A stretch of DNA of 64,000 nucleotides from assembly GCF_029626265.1 (NCBI RefSeq), contig NZ_JARUBN010000001.1, positions 1,302,001-1,366,000 on the forward strand, written 5' to 3'. The translations under genes and the position numbers were made by a program. The notes below the pieces were generated by a model that was given only the letters and a program-made list of their open reading frames with translations, was not told where the DNA came from and did no database searches. Of the stretch, positions 20,010 through 27,986 are shown one piece after another; positions within the stretch are counted from its first letter, which is position 1, and the number at the start of each line of letters is the position of its first letter. This stretch comes from Micromonospora sp. WMMD1102. Its GTDB lineage: Bacteria; Actinomycetota; Actinomycetes; Mycobacteriales; Micromonosporaceae.

Positions 20010-20202
20010 CGCATTTCCGGGTGCCTTCGGGCCGGTGCGGCGCCGAAAGGCGGGAGTGGAACGTGAAATCTGAGAGTGGTTTGTGTTCTGAATTCGCGCA
20101 CCGGCCCACGGGTCGAAGTTCAGGCCACTGTGGACGGCCCGGTCGGATGACACCCCTATTGACCTGCTGCTTTGCTGAATGCTATGTTCGCTCGTGGTTG
20201 TT

Positions 20203-20421
20203 GAGTGGCCACTCTAAGTAATATCTGCTGGTGAGCGCGGGGCTCCGGTCGGCGTCGATCGGGCGTTCAACGAGCGACACAATCGTGCGTCAACGACTTG
20301 ACGCAGCCTCCACCTGTCCGGTTATCCGTCTTCGGGAACGTTGGCAGAAATTGTCGGGCATCCTGTTTCGGTCGTAAGTGGACGCGGGCGGAAGCGTACG
20401 TGGGAACGGGCGGAAACGTAC
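20203..20421. promoter_or_regulatory. palindromes and direct repeats upstream of a secreted-protein gene
   Basis: The AT-richer gap 20010-20504 holds no convincing gene. It contains a 12-bp palindrome GAGTGGCCACTC (20203-20214), an inverted repeat GCGTCAA-N4-TTGACGC (20287-20304) and two direct repeats CGGGCGGAARCGTAC (20385-20399 and 20407-20421) exactly 22 bp apart, two helical turns. These look like operator sites for the gene at 20505. Confidence 0.45.
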
Positions 20422-20504
20422 CCGGAAAAGCAGGTCGACAGCTCGGCCATCTCCACAGTCGCCAGAGACCATCACCAACCTGGGTAAAAGAAAGAGATGA
20501 CGTC

Positions 20505-21020
20505 ATGGCCAGAATCTTCGGACGTAAGACGATCCTGCTAGCCGTCGGAGTGCTCGCGTTGACCCTCGCCGGTGGCGGCATCGCCGTCGCCGGGCCGGGC
20601 CACCGCACCGACCCCGACGCGGTCCGGGTCGCCGGCAAGGTGGTCCAGCAGCCGCCGGTGTCCCAGGCATCCATCGACCTGGCCAAGGCCGCGCTGCTCA
20701 AGGGTGACGCGGCCGTGCAGGCGTCGAGCGCGCAGCTCTTCGCCGTGGTGAGCGCCAACGGCGGGCTGATCCGTGGCAGCCAGGCGGTTACGGCGACCTC
20801 ACTGGGTCTCGGCGTCTACGAGGTGGTCTTCAACGTGCCGGTGAACGCCGGGGCGTTCGTGGCCACGATCGGGTTGACCGGCAGCATCGGCACCTCGCCG
20901 TCGGGCCTGATCTCCGTGGTCGGCCGGACCAACCTGGCCCAGGGCGTGTTCGTGCAGACCTGGAACGCGTCCAACCAGCCGGCCAACCGGAGCTTCCACC
21001 TGGCAGTGTTCCTGCCCTGA
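20505..21020 (+). CDS. secreted protein of unknown function
   Basis: The 171-residue protein starts with a clear Sec signal (MARIFGRKTILLAVGVLALTLAGGGIAVAG), with cleavage probably near residue 29. The mature part has a helix (QASIDLAKAALLKGDAAVQASSAQ) and then a beta-rich domain ending SFHLAVFLP, with no cysteines and no catalytic motif. AAGAAAGAG lies upstream of ATG 20505. It is preceded by an unusually long and AT-richer upstream region with several repeats, so it is probably tightly regulated. I do not recognise the family. Confidence 0.8.
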   Translation: MARIFGRKTILLAVGVLALTLAGGGIAVAGPGHRTDPDAVRVAGKVVQQPPVSQASIDLAKAALLKGDAAVQASSAQLFAVVSANGGLIRGSQAVTATSLGLGVYEVVFNVPVNAGAFVATIGLTGSIGTSPSGLISVVGRTNLAQGVFVQTWNASNQPANRSFHLAVFLP

Positions 21021-21034
21021 TCCCCCCGGTGTCC

Positions 21035-21075
21035 GCCGGCCTCCGTGTCCCGTGCGAACGGGCACGGAGGCCGGC
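21035..21075. terminator. bidirectional terminator
   Basis: A long stem (arms GCCGGCCTCCGTG and CACGGAGGCCGGC, then CCCGT/ACGGG after one bulge, GCGA loop) lies between the convergent secreted-protein and EEP genes. Confidence 0.75.
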
Positions 21076-21123
21076 GGCGTCCGATCGGGGCACCGGCCAC
21101 GCCCGGTCAGCTGGCCGGCAGGG

Positions 21124-22167
21124 TCAACTGGCCGGCAGGGTCAGTTCGGCGAGTACCGGGCGGTGGTCGGAGCCGGGCAGCCGCAGTACCGCCACCCGGA
21201 CGACGGCGATCCGCCGGTCCACCAGGACGTGGTCGATGGTCACCGGCGGGATCGGGTCGCCGTCGTACGGACCCCAGGTGCCGACCAGCCCGGCCCCGAC
21301 CCGGTCGGCGGCGTCGGCGTACCCGGTGTCGAGCAGGTCGCGCAGTGGGGCGTGGTCCGCGGTGGCGTTGAAGTCCCCGGCCAGAATCCGCAGTGGACCG
21401 TCCATCGTGGCCGGCGGCTGGGCGCGCAGGTCCGCCCGCCAGTCCGCCAGCCAGTCCAGCGCGGCGGGCGCCATCGGGTGCACCGACTCCACCAGCGCCG
21501 CCGGCCCGCCCGGCGGCTGGACCGTCGCGTACGCCTGGGAGAATCCGCCGCCGTTGCGCCGGATGCCGGCGTCCCGGAGCGGATGCCGGGAGTACAGTGC
21601 CGAGCCGGTCGTGCCGACCTCGGGGTTGACCTGCCGGTGCGGCAGCAGCTCGGCCAGGCCGAGCCGGTCCAGCGCAGCCTCCGCCTCCGGGGTGAACTCC
21701 TGGGCGGCGAGCACGTCGACGCGTTCGTCCCGGACCAGCGCGACGAGCGTCGCCGGCTCGCCCGCCCCGGCCAGCAGGTTGGCGGTCAGCACCCGCAGCG
21801 GAGTGCCGTTGGCGGCCGGCTGCCGGTCCGGCAGCGCGCGGGGGGCGACCAGGACGACCAGGACGAGCGCCGCGACGGCCGCGGCGGACACCGTCCACCA
21901 GCGCCGGGCGGCGAGCGCCAGGCCGAGCGGAAGCAGCGTGCCGGGCAGCAGGTACGGGGTGAAGGCCAGCAACTGCACCAGCGGCCCGTACTCCAACCCG
22001 GCCAGTCGTGCCGCCAGCAGGCCGAGTACGGGCAGCAGCGACAGCCAGCAGAGTCCGGTCAGTACCCGTCGACCCGGTGTCCGTCGGCGCGTCCTGCCCG
22101 GTCCGGGCGGCTCGGTCCGGTCGGCCGGGTCGGGCGGCGACTGTCCCGGGGCGAGATCGAGGTCCAC
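21124..22167 (-). CDS. membrane-anchored endonuclease/exonuclease/phosphatase family protein
   Basis: The 347-residue protein has a basic Pro-rich N-terminus, three hydrophobic helices (about 36-110) and a C-terminal EEP domain facing outside. EEP motifs are LRVLTANLLAG, DVLAAQEFTPE, LAGDFNATADHAPLRDLL and the final GSDHRPVLAEL with the catalytic Asp-His pair. Substrate may be nucleic acid, phosphoinositide or another phosphodiester. GTG 22167 follows TACCGT by seven bases, so it is probably leaderless. A 19-bp unit is duplicated in tandem at its 3' end (about 21108-21144). Confidence 0.85.
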   Translation of the reverse strand: MDLDLAPGQSPPDPADRTEPPGPGRTRRRTPGRRVLTGLCWLSLLPVLGLLAARLAGLEYGPLVQLLAFTPYLLPGTLLPLGLALAARRWWTVSAAAVAALVLVVLVAPRALPDRQPAANGTPLRVLTANLLAGAGEPATLVALVRDERVDVLAAQEFTPEAEAALDRLGLAELLPHRQVNPEVGTTGSALYSRHPLRDAGIRRNGGGFSQAYATVQPPGGPAALVESVHPMAPAALDWLADWRADLRAQPPATMDGPLRILAGDFNATADHAPLRDLLDTGYADAADRVGAGLVGTWGPYDGDPIPPVTIDHVLVDRRIAVVRVAVLRLPGSDHRPVLAELTLPAS

Positions 22168-22227
22168 GCCGGGGACGGTAACGGTCCGATGTGCGCGGCC
22201 GGTGAAGAACGCGTGCCGGAGGTGCGG

Positions 22228-23361
22228 CTAGTTCGGGGTCGGCCAGGTGTTGTTGAGCACCCCGGTCAGCGCGTCGTACTGGTAGACGGTGGTCCGGTGC
22301 GGCCCGGCCGACTGGTGCTCCTTCACCTGGCTGACCAGTACGCCGATCTTCACGTGGTCCCGGCTGACCACCGAGCGCCACGGCACGCCGTCCCGGGACA
22401 CGTCGACCTGGTGCGCGAAGTTCCCGTCCGGGGCGGTGATCGAGTAGCGCGGCCCGGCCGGCGGGTCGACGTCCAGGCCGCCGTCGGCCCGGATGGTGAG
22501 GGTGACCACCAGGTTGTTCTCCGGGTCGTGGATCTGTGCCGGGTCGCCGGCGTAGAAGCGGGAGCGGCCCTGGCCCTGGATGTCCATCCCGTTGTAGAAG
22601 GTCCGGCCCTGCGCGTCGACCCAGAAGTGCGGCACGTGCGCCCGGGGTGCCGAGTAGGTGAGGCCGGGATAGTAGGCGAGATGCCAGTGCGGCGGGTTGT
22701 CCGGGTGCAGCACGTTGTTGGTCTCGAAGCCCATCAGCGAGAAGAAGTGGCCCTTGCGCCGGGCCTCGGCGACCAGCCCGGAGTCCCGGAGCACCGCCTC
22801 GCTGGCGATCATGTAGTTGATCACCGCGCCGGCCTGTGCCGCCGGCCAGTCGACCCCGGTCCACGGCCCGGCCACCCGGTCCGGGTCGTTGTGCTCGATC
22901 CGCCAGTGCAGCCCGCTCGACGTGTCCGGGCTGAGCATGCTCCAGACCTGCACCGTCGCCTGGTTCGCGTTCACCGAGGACCAGGTCACCGGCAGGGTGA
23001 AACTGATCCGGTACGGCGCACCGGCGTGCCGGCGGATCGCCGGCCGGGTGTCGCTGGCGACCACCGAACCGACCCAGGTGCCCGGCCAGTCCACGGTGAC
23101 CGTGACCGCCTCGCTGCGCGGCCCCCGGACGAAGGAGTAGAACTCGGCCCGGCTGGCCACCTGGGTCGCGGCGCCGGCAACGAGTTCGTAGCCGACCGGC
23201 AGGGTGATCCGCGGCGTACCGGGCTCCCCGGGGATCGCCTTGACCAGCCGGAAACCCGCGTAGCTCGGCGGCGGCACCGGGTCGGGGGCCGCCGCCGCGG
23301 GTGCCGCGAACGCCAGCACCGCGGCCGCCGCCAGCAGCATCGCCCCGCACCGTCGCAGCAT
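22228..23361 (-). CDS. large secreted protein of unknown function
   Basis: The protein has a Sec signal peptide (AMLLAAAAVLAFAAPAAAAP) and a mature region of about 350 residues rich in Trp, Tyr and His. It contains HFFSLMGFETNN, PHWHLAYYPG and HVPHFWVDAQGRTFYNGMDIQGQG, histidine clusters that could bind a metal. It has no cysteine-rich or protease motif. ATG 23361 (or GTG 23364) follows GGGGAGG. It is divergent from the moxR cluster. I do not recognise the family. Confidence 0.8.
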   Translation of the reverse strand: MLRRCGAMLLAAAAVLAFAAPAAAAPDPVPPPSYAGFRLVKAIPGEPGTPRITLPVGYELVAGAATQVASRAEFYSFVRGPRSEAVTVTVDWPGTWVGSVVASDTRPAIRRHAGAPYRISFTLPVTWSSVNANQATVQVWSMLSPDTSSGLHWRIEHNDPDRVAGPWTGVDWPAAQAGAVINYMIASEAVLRDSGLVAEARRKGHFFSLMGFETNNVLHPDNPPHWHLAYYPGLTYSAPRAHVPHFWVDAQGRTFYNGMDIQGQGRSRFYAGDPAQIHDPENNLVVTLTIRADGGLDVDPPAGPRYSITAPDGNFAHQVDVSRDGVPWRSVVSRDHVKIGVLVSQVKEHQSAGPHRTTVYQYDALTGVLNNTWPTPN

Positions 23362-23409
23362 CACAGTGCCTCCCCGTTCGTCCCGTCCCGGCGCGCCTGA
23401 CGGCTTTGT

Positions 23410-23431
23410 GTACCGATGATTTTATTGGTAC
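23410..23431. promoter_or_regulatory. inverted repeat upstream of moxR, possible operator
   Basis: GTACCGA (23410-23416) and TTGGTAC (23425-23431) form a near-perfect inverted repeat around an AT-rich 8-bp spacer in the divergent gap before moxR. Confidence 0.4.
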
Positions 23432-23445
23432 GACGGAGGTATTTG

Positions 23446-24579
23446 GTGCCACGAGTGGTGCCTGTGCCGGAACTTGTTCCGACGCCCGGATGGCCGGGGG
23501 TTTGCCGCTGGCGACCTCGGGAAGCCCGCACCGTGACGGACATGTCAGACACGGTGGCCACCCGCCCCAGTCCGGCCGGAACGGACGCCGGTGCCGAGCT
23601 GGAACAGGCCCTCTTCGAGGTCAAGCGGGTGATCGTCGGGCAGGACAGGCTTGTGGAACGGCTCTTCACCGCCCTGCTCGCCGACGGGCACTGCCTGCTG
23701 GAGGGCGTACCCGGAGTGGCCAAGACACTGGCCGCGCAGACCCTGGCAGTGACGGTCGGCGGACGCTTCTCCCGGATCCAGTTCACCCCGGACCTGGTGC
23801 CCTCGGACATCGTCGGCACCCGGATCTACCGGGCCTCGGCGGAGAGCTTCGACGTGGAACTGGGCCCGGTGATGGCGAACCTGGTACTCGCCGACGAGAT
23901 CAACCGGGCACCGGCGAAGGTGCAGTCGGCACTGCTGGAGGCGATGGCCGAGCGGCAGGTCTCGATCGGCGGGCGCAGTTATCCGGTACCGGAGCCGTTC
24001 CTGGTGCTGGCCACCCAGAACCCGATCGAGTCCGAGGGGGTCTACCAACTCCCCGAGGCACAACGCGACCGCTTCCTGCTCAAGATCCTGGTCGACTACC
24101 CGAGCGACGCCGACGAACTGGCCATCCTCTACCGGATGAGCGCGGAGCGGCCCACCCCGCGGCCGGTACTCGACCCGCAGCGGCTGCGCGCGCTCCAGGA
24201 CCGCGCCTCCCGGGTCTTCGTGCACCACGCCCTGGCCGAGTACGTGGTGCGGCTGATCCTGGCCACCCGGGACCCGGCCCGGTTCGGGGTGCCGGAGGTG
24301 GCGCCACTGCTCGCGTACGGGGCGAGTCCCCGGGCCACCCTCGGGCTGGTCGCCGCCGCCCGGGCCCAGGCGCTGCTGCGGGGCCGCGACTACGTACTTC
24401 CGGACGACGTACGCGACCTCGCCTCCGACGTGATCGCGCACCGGCTGGTGCTCTCCTTCGACGCGGTCGCCGACGGCGTGCCCGCCGAGGCCGTGGTACG
24501 CCGGCTGGTCGAGGCGGTCCCGCCGCCCCGGATCGCGCCGAGCCGCGAGGAAGCGCGCCGCAACCTGGCGGTCGCGTGA
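23446..24579 (+). CDS. MoxR-family AAA+ ATPase
   Basis: MoxR AAA+ proteins act as chaperones that activate or assemble partner proteins together with VWA-domain proteins. Walker A (EGVPGVAKT), Walker B (LVLADEINRAP), sensor 1 (LATQNPIE) and the arginine-bearing QRDRFLLK are intact. Family similarity begins near MSDTVATRP (ATG 23542). I use GTG 23446 because a perfect GGAGG lies six bases upstream; the extra 32 residues are not typical, so the start is uncertain. The gene overlaps the DUF58 gene by GTGA and heads a moxR-DUF58-VWA operon. Confidence 0.92.
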   Translation: MPRVVPVPELVPTPGWPGVCRWRPREARTVTDMSDTVATRPSPAGTDAGAELEQALFEVKRVIVGQDRLVERLFTALLADGHCLLEGVPGVAKTLAAQTLAVTVGGRFSRIQFTPDLVPSDIVGTRIYRASAESFDVELGPVMANLVLADEINRAPAKVQSALLEAMAERQVSIGGRSYPVPEPFLVLATQNPIESEGVYQLPEAQRDRFLLKILVDYPSDADELAILYRMSAERPTPRPVLDPQRLRALQDRASRVFVHHALAEYVVRLILATRDPARFGVPEVAPLLAYGASPRATLGLVAAARAQALLRGRDYVLPDDVRDLASDVIAHRLVLSFDAVADGVPAEAVVRRLVEAVPPPRIAPSREEARRNLAVA

Positions 24580-25583
24580 GCCGGCCCGGCGGGCCCGGAC
24601 CGGGCCGGTTCACCGAGCCGACCCTGGGGCAGCTCGCCCCCGAGCACCGGCTGCGCCGGCTTGAACTGCTGGTCACCCGCCGGCTCGACGGGCTGCTGCA
24701 CGGCCAGCACCTCGGCCTGCTTCCGGGGCCCGGCAGCGAGTTCACCGGCGCCCGCGAATACCGGCCCGGCGAGGACGAGGTACGCCGGATGGACTGGGCG
24801 GTCACCGCCCGGACCACCCTGCCGCACGTCCGCGAGGTGGACGCCGACCGGGAACTGACCACCTGGCTGCTCGTCGACTCCACCCCCAGCATGGACTTCG
24901 GCACCGCCGAGCTGGACAAGCGGGAACTCGCGGTGGCGGCGACGGCGGCGGTCGGCTTCCTCACCGCCGGCACCGGCAACCGGCTCGGTGCGCACCTGCT
25001 CGACGGCACCGGAATCCGCCGGCTGCCGGCCCGGACCGGCCGCACACACCTGCTGGGCCTGCTCAACCTGCTGCTCGCCGCACCCCGGCGGGACACCTCC
25101 GGCCCGGCCCCGTCGCTCGCCGACGCGGTGACCACACTGCACCGGGCCGCCCGGGGGCGGGGCCTGGCGGTGCTGGTCTCCGACTTCCTCGACGGGCTGC
25201 CGGACACCGAGGGCGGTACGCCGGACTGGGAGCCGGCCGTCCGCCGGCTCGGCGTACGCCACCAGGTGCTCGCGGTCGAGGTGGTCGACCCGCGCGAACT
25301 GGAGTTGCCGGACGTCGGGCTGATCACGCTGGTGGATCCGGAGACGGGCCGGCGGCGCGAGGTCAGCACGGCGGACCGGCGGCTCCGCGAGCGGTACGCC
25401 GCCGCAGCCGCCGGCCAGCGCGAACTGGTCCGGCAGGCGCTGCGCCGCTCGGGTGCCGCGCACCTGCCGCTGCGTACCGACCGGGACTGGGTCGCGGACG
25501 TCGTCCGGCACGTACACAGCCAGCGCCGGCTGGCCGGCGCGGGCCGCCCACCGACGGCAGCGGTACGGGGAGGCGCGGTATGA
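24576..25583 (+). CDS. DUF58 domain protein
   Basis: The 335-residue protein carries the DUF58 core: GLLPGPGSEFTGAREYRPGEDEVRRMDWAVTART, and then a VWA-like region DRELTTWLLVDSTPSMDFG. DUF58 proteins are encoded with MoxR and VWA proteins in most bacteria and are thought to form an envelope-associated complex. GTG 24576 overlaps the moxR stop, and its own stop overlaps the next ATG (25580), so translation of the three genes is coupled. Confidence 0.93.
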   Translation: MSRPGGPGPGRFTEPTLGQLAPEHRLRRLELLVTRRLDGLLHGQHLGLLPGPGSEFTGAREYRPGEDEVRRMDWAVTARTTLPHVREVDADRELTTWLLVDSTPSMDFGTAELDKRELAVAATAAVGFLTAGTGNRLGAHLLDGTGIRRLPARTGRTHLLGLLNLLLAAPRRDTSGPAPSLADAVTTLHRAARGRGLAVLVSDFLDGLPDTEGGTPDWEPAVRRLGVRHQVLAVEVVDPRELELPDVGLITLVDPETGRRREVSTADRRLRERYAAAAAGQRELVRQALRRSGAAHLPLRTDRDWVADVVRHVHSQRRLAGAGRPPTAAVRGGAV

Positions 25584-26539
25584 GCTGGCAGTCTCCGGAG
25601 CGGCTGCTGTTGCTGCTCGGCGTGGTCGGGCTCGGCATCTGGTATCTGCTGCTGCAACGCCGCCGCAGCCGGTACGCGGTCCGGTTCACCAACCTGCGGC
25701 TGCTGGACCGGGTCGCACCGGACCGGCCGTCCTGGCGCCGGCACCTGCCGGCCGGACTCTTCCTGGCGATGCTGGCGCTGCTCGTCGTCGGCTTCGCCAG
25801 ACCCGAGGCGGAGGTCCGGGTGCCCCGGGAACGGGCCACCGTGATGCTCGCGGTGGACGTCTCCACCTCGATGCTCGCCACCGACGTCGAACCGGACCGG
25901 CTGGCGGCGGCGAAGTCGGCGGCGCACCGCTTCGCCGAGACGCTGCCGGACGAGTTCAACGTCGGGCTGGTCGCCTTCGCCGGCAGCGCGGCGGTACTCG
26001 TGCCGCCCGGCACCGACCGGTCGGCGCTGCACACCGGGATCAGGCGGCTCGCCGAAGGCAGTACCGGGGTGCAGGGCACCGCCATCGGAGAGGCGATCGG
26101 CACCTCGCTGGAGGCGATCCGGACCTTCGACTCGCAGGCCGCGAAGAACCCGCCGCCGGCCCGGATCGTGCTGCTCTCCGACGGGGCGAACACGTCCGGC
26201 CGCGATCCGATGGCCGCCGCCGACGAGGCGGTGCAGGTCGGCGTACCCGTGCACACGATCTCGTTCGGCACCGCCTCCGGTTACGTGGCCCGGGGCGGGC
26301 GGCCGATCCGGGTGCCGGTGGACGGCCAGACCCTGCGGGCGGTCGCCGAGCAGACCAAGGGCGGCTACCACGAGGCCGGCACCAGCGCCGAACTGCGCGC
26401 CGTCTACGAGGACATCGGCACCTCGGTCGGCTACCGCACCGAGAAGCAGGACATCTCCGCCCGGTTCATCGGCATCGGGCTGCTGCTGGCGCTGGCGGCG
26501 GCGGGCGGCTCGATGGCCTGGTTCTCCCGGCTGCCGTAG
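25580..26539 (+). CDS. VWA-domain membrane protein (BatA-like)
   Basis: The 319-residue protein has N-terminal membrane helices (about 7-25 and 57-76), a von Willebrand A domain with the MIDAS motif DVSTS and its downstream Thr and Asp (GTAIGEA, LLSDGANTSG), and a C-terminal helix (about 295-315). This is the BatA/VWA topology, with the VWA domain between membrane anchors. It is the third gene of the moxR operon. Confidence 0.93.
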   Translation: MSWQSPERLLLLLGVVGLGIWYLLLQRRRSRYAVRFTNLRLLDRVAPDRPSWRRHLPAGLFLAMLALLVVGFARPEAEVRVPRERATVMLAVDVSTSMLATDVEPDRLAAAKSAAHRFAETLPDEFNVGLVAFAGSAAVLVPPGTDRSALHTGIRRLAEGSTGVQGTAIGEAIGTSLEAIRTFDSQAAKNPPPARIVLLSDGANTSGRDPMAAADEAVQVGVPVHTISFGTASGYVARGGRPIRVPVDGQTLRAVAEQTKGGYHEAGTSAELRAVYEDIGTSVGYRTEKQDISARFIGIGLLLALAAAGGSMAWFSRLP

Positions 26540-26605
26540 GCCGGACCGCCTGCGGCGTGGCCGGCCATGCCCCGATCCGACGAGTGGACTGACGAGGAGT
26601 GAGCT

Positions 26606-27478
26606 ATGGCAACGCAGACCGGGCTCGGCGAACCCCGCGGCCCATGGTTCATCTCACCGCAACTCGAACCGGACGGGCGCCGGCTTCCCGGAGTACCCGA
26701 CGCGGGGGTGGTCGACCGGGATGCCCGGCGGCGCCGGGCGCTGCTCGCCGCACTCGCGGTGGTCGCGCTCTCGGTCGGCTCCGGCGGCCTGGCCGGCGGC
26801 TGGGTGGCCAGCCAGGCGCCCCCGGGAGAGCGGGGCAGGGCGGCGCAGGCCGCCGTACCGGCCGACCTGGTGGCCGCCGCCGCCCGAGTGGTGCCCGGCG
26901 TCGTCTCGGTGACGGTGGCCGGCGACGGCAGGTCGGCCAGCGGCTCCGGGTTCGCCATCGACGACATGCAGCACGTCGTCACCAACGACCACATCGTGGC
27001 CCGGGGCGGCGGCGGGGAGCCGGACGCGGCGGTGATGGTGGAGACCTCGGACGGCCGGCAGTTCCCGGCCCGGCTGGTCGGCCGGGACTCCAGCAGCGAC
27101 ATCGCGGTACTCCGGGTGCCGCCGTCGGTCGGACTGACGGCGCTGCCGCTGGCCAGGCCGGGCGCCACCCGGGTCGGCGAACCGGTGCTCGCGGTCGGTT
27201 CCCCGCTGGGGCTGGCCGGCACGGTGACCGCCGGCATCGTCAGCGCGCTGGACCGGCAGGTGAAGCTGGGCGACAACCGGCACAGCGCGGTGCAGACCGA
27301 CGCCTCCATCAACCCGGGCAACTCCGGCGGCCCACTGGTCAACGCCCGGGGCGAGGTGGTCGGGGTGAACACCGCGATCGCCACCATCGACGGCAGCGGC
27401 TCGATCGGGATCGGGTTCGCCATCCCGATCGAGCAGGTGCAGCAGACCGCGGACACCATCATCGGCAAGGGCGGCTGA
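26606..27478 (+). CDS. HtrA-like S1C serine protease lacking PDZ
   Basis: The 290-residue protein has a cytoplasmic N-terminus, one membrane helix (about 46-68) and a trypsin-like domain outside. The catalytic triad is complete: H129 in TNDHIV, D165 in SSSDIAVL and S240 in NPGNSGGP. The sequence stops right after the protease fold (IGIGFAIPIEQVQQTADTIIGKGG), so there is no PDZ domain as in DegP/HtrA. GAGGAG precedes ATG 26606. It lies 66 bp after the VWA gene, perhaps the same transcript, suggesting envelope quality control. Confidence 0.9.
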   Translation: MATQTGLGEPRGPWFISPQLEPDGRRLPGVPDAGVVDRDARRRRALLAALAVVALSVGSGGLAGGWVASQAPPGERGRAAQAAVPADLVAAAARVVPGVVSVTVAGDGRSASGSGFAIDDMQHVVTNDHIVARGGGGEPDAAVMVETSDGRQFPARLVGRDSSSDIAVLRVPPSVGLTALPLARPGATRVGEPVLAVGSPLGLAGTVTAGIVSALDRQVKLGDNRHSAVQTDASINPGNSGGPLVNARGEVVGVNTAIATIDGSGSIGIGFAIPIEQVQQTADTIIGKGG

Positions 27479-27497
27479 GGGCCGTACGGTTGACGCC

Positions 27498-27923
27498 ATG
27501 GCACCCCTGACCATCCGGCCCGGCCTCGTCATCCCGGAGGCGGAACTGACCTGGCGGTTCTCCCGGTCCAGCGGTCCGGGTGGGCAGGGCGTGAACACCA
27601 CCGACTCCCGGGCCGAACTCTCCTTCGACGTGGCGAACTCGACGGCGTTGCCGGAGCGGCTGCGGGTGCGGGCGCTGGACCGGTTGGCCGGCCGGCTCGT
27701 CGACGGCGTGCTGACGGTGTCGGCGTCGGAGCACCGCGCCCAGTTGCGCAACCGGGAGGCCGCGCAGGCCCGGCTCGCCGCGCTGCTGGCCGACGCGGTC
27801 GCGCCGCCACCGCCGCCGAGACGGGCGACGAAGCCGAGTCGCGGTGCCAAGGAGCGCCGGCTCGCCGAGAAGAAGCGCCGCGGCCAGCTCAAGCAGTCGC
27901 GCCGCCGCGACGACGCGGACTGA
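27498..27923 (+). CDS. arfB: alternative ribosome-rescue factor ArfB (peptidyl-tRNA hydrolase)
   Basis: ArfB (YaeJ) enters stalled ribosomes and hydrolyses peptidyl-tRNA. The 141-residue protein has GGQ at residues 28-30 (SGPGGQGVNTTDSR) and the basic C-terminal tail (KERRLAEKKRRGQLKQSRRR) that occupies the empty mRNA channel. It is too short for a canonical release factor. ATG 27498 lies seven bases after TACGGT (27485-27490), so it is probably leaderless, with its own promoter 19 bp after the protease gene. Confidence 0.93.
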   Translation: MAPLTIRPGLVIPEAELTWRFSRSSGPGGQGVNTTDSRAELSFDVANSTALPERLRVRALDRLAGRLVDGVLTVSASEHRAQLRNREAAQARLAALLADAVAPPPPPRRATKPSRGAKERRLAEKKRRGQLKQSRRRDDAD

Positions 27924-27986
27924 CGTCCGCCCGGCCGGCCTCCCGGTGTCCGTGCTCCGGCCGGTGTCGTGGTGGGCCGCTCAGAC

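Noticed and set aside
20021..20221. 66-codon ORF in the gap after cimA
   Set aside because: No ribosome site or leaderless hexamer, odd composition, and it spans the terminator-proximal DNA and an AT-rich patch.
21052..23400. Very long plus-strand frames through the EEP and secreted-protein genes
   Set aside because: They are antisense to two genes with clear domains and signal peptides and have shadow-like composition.
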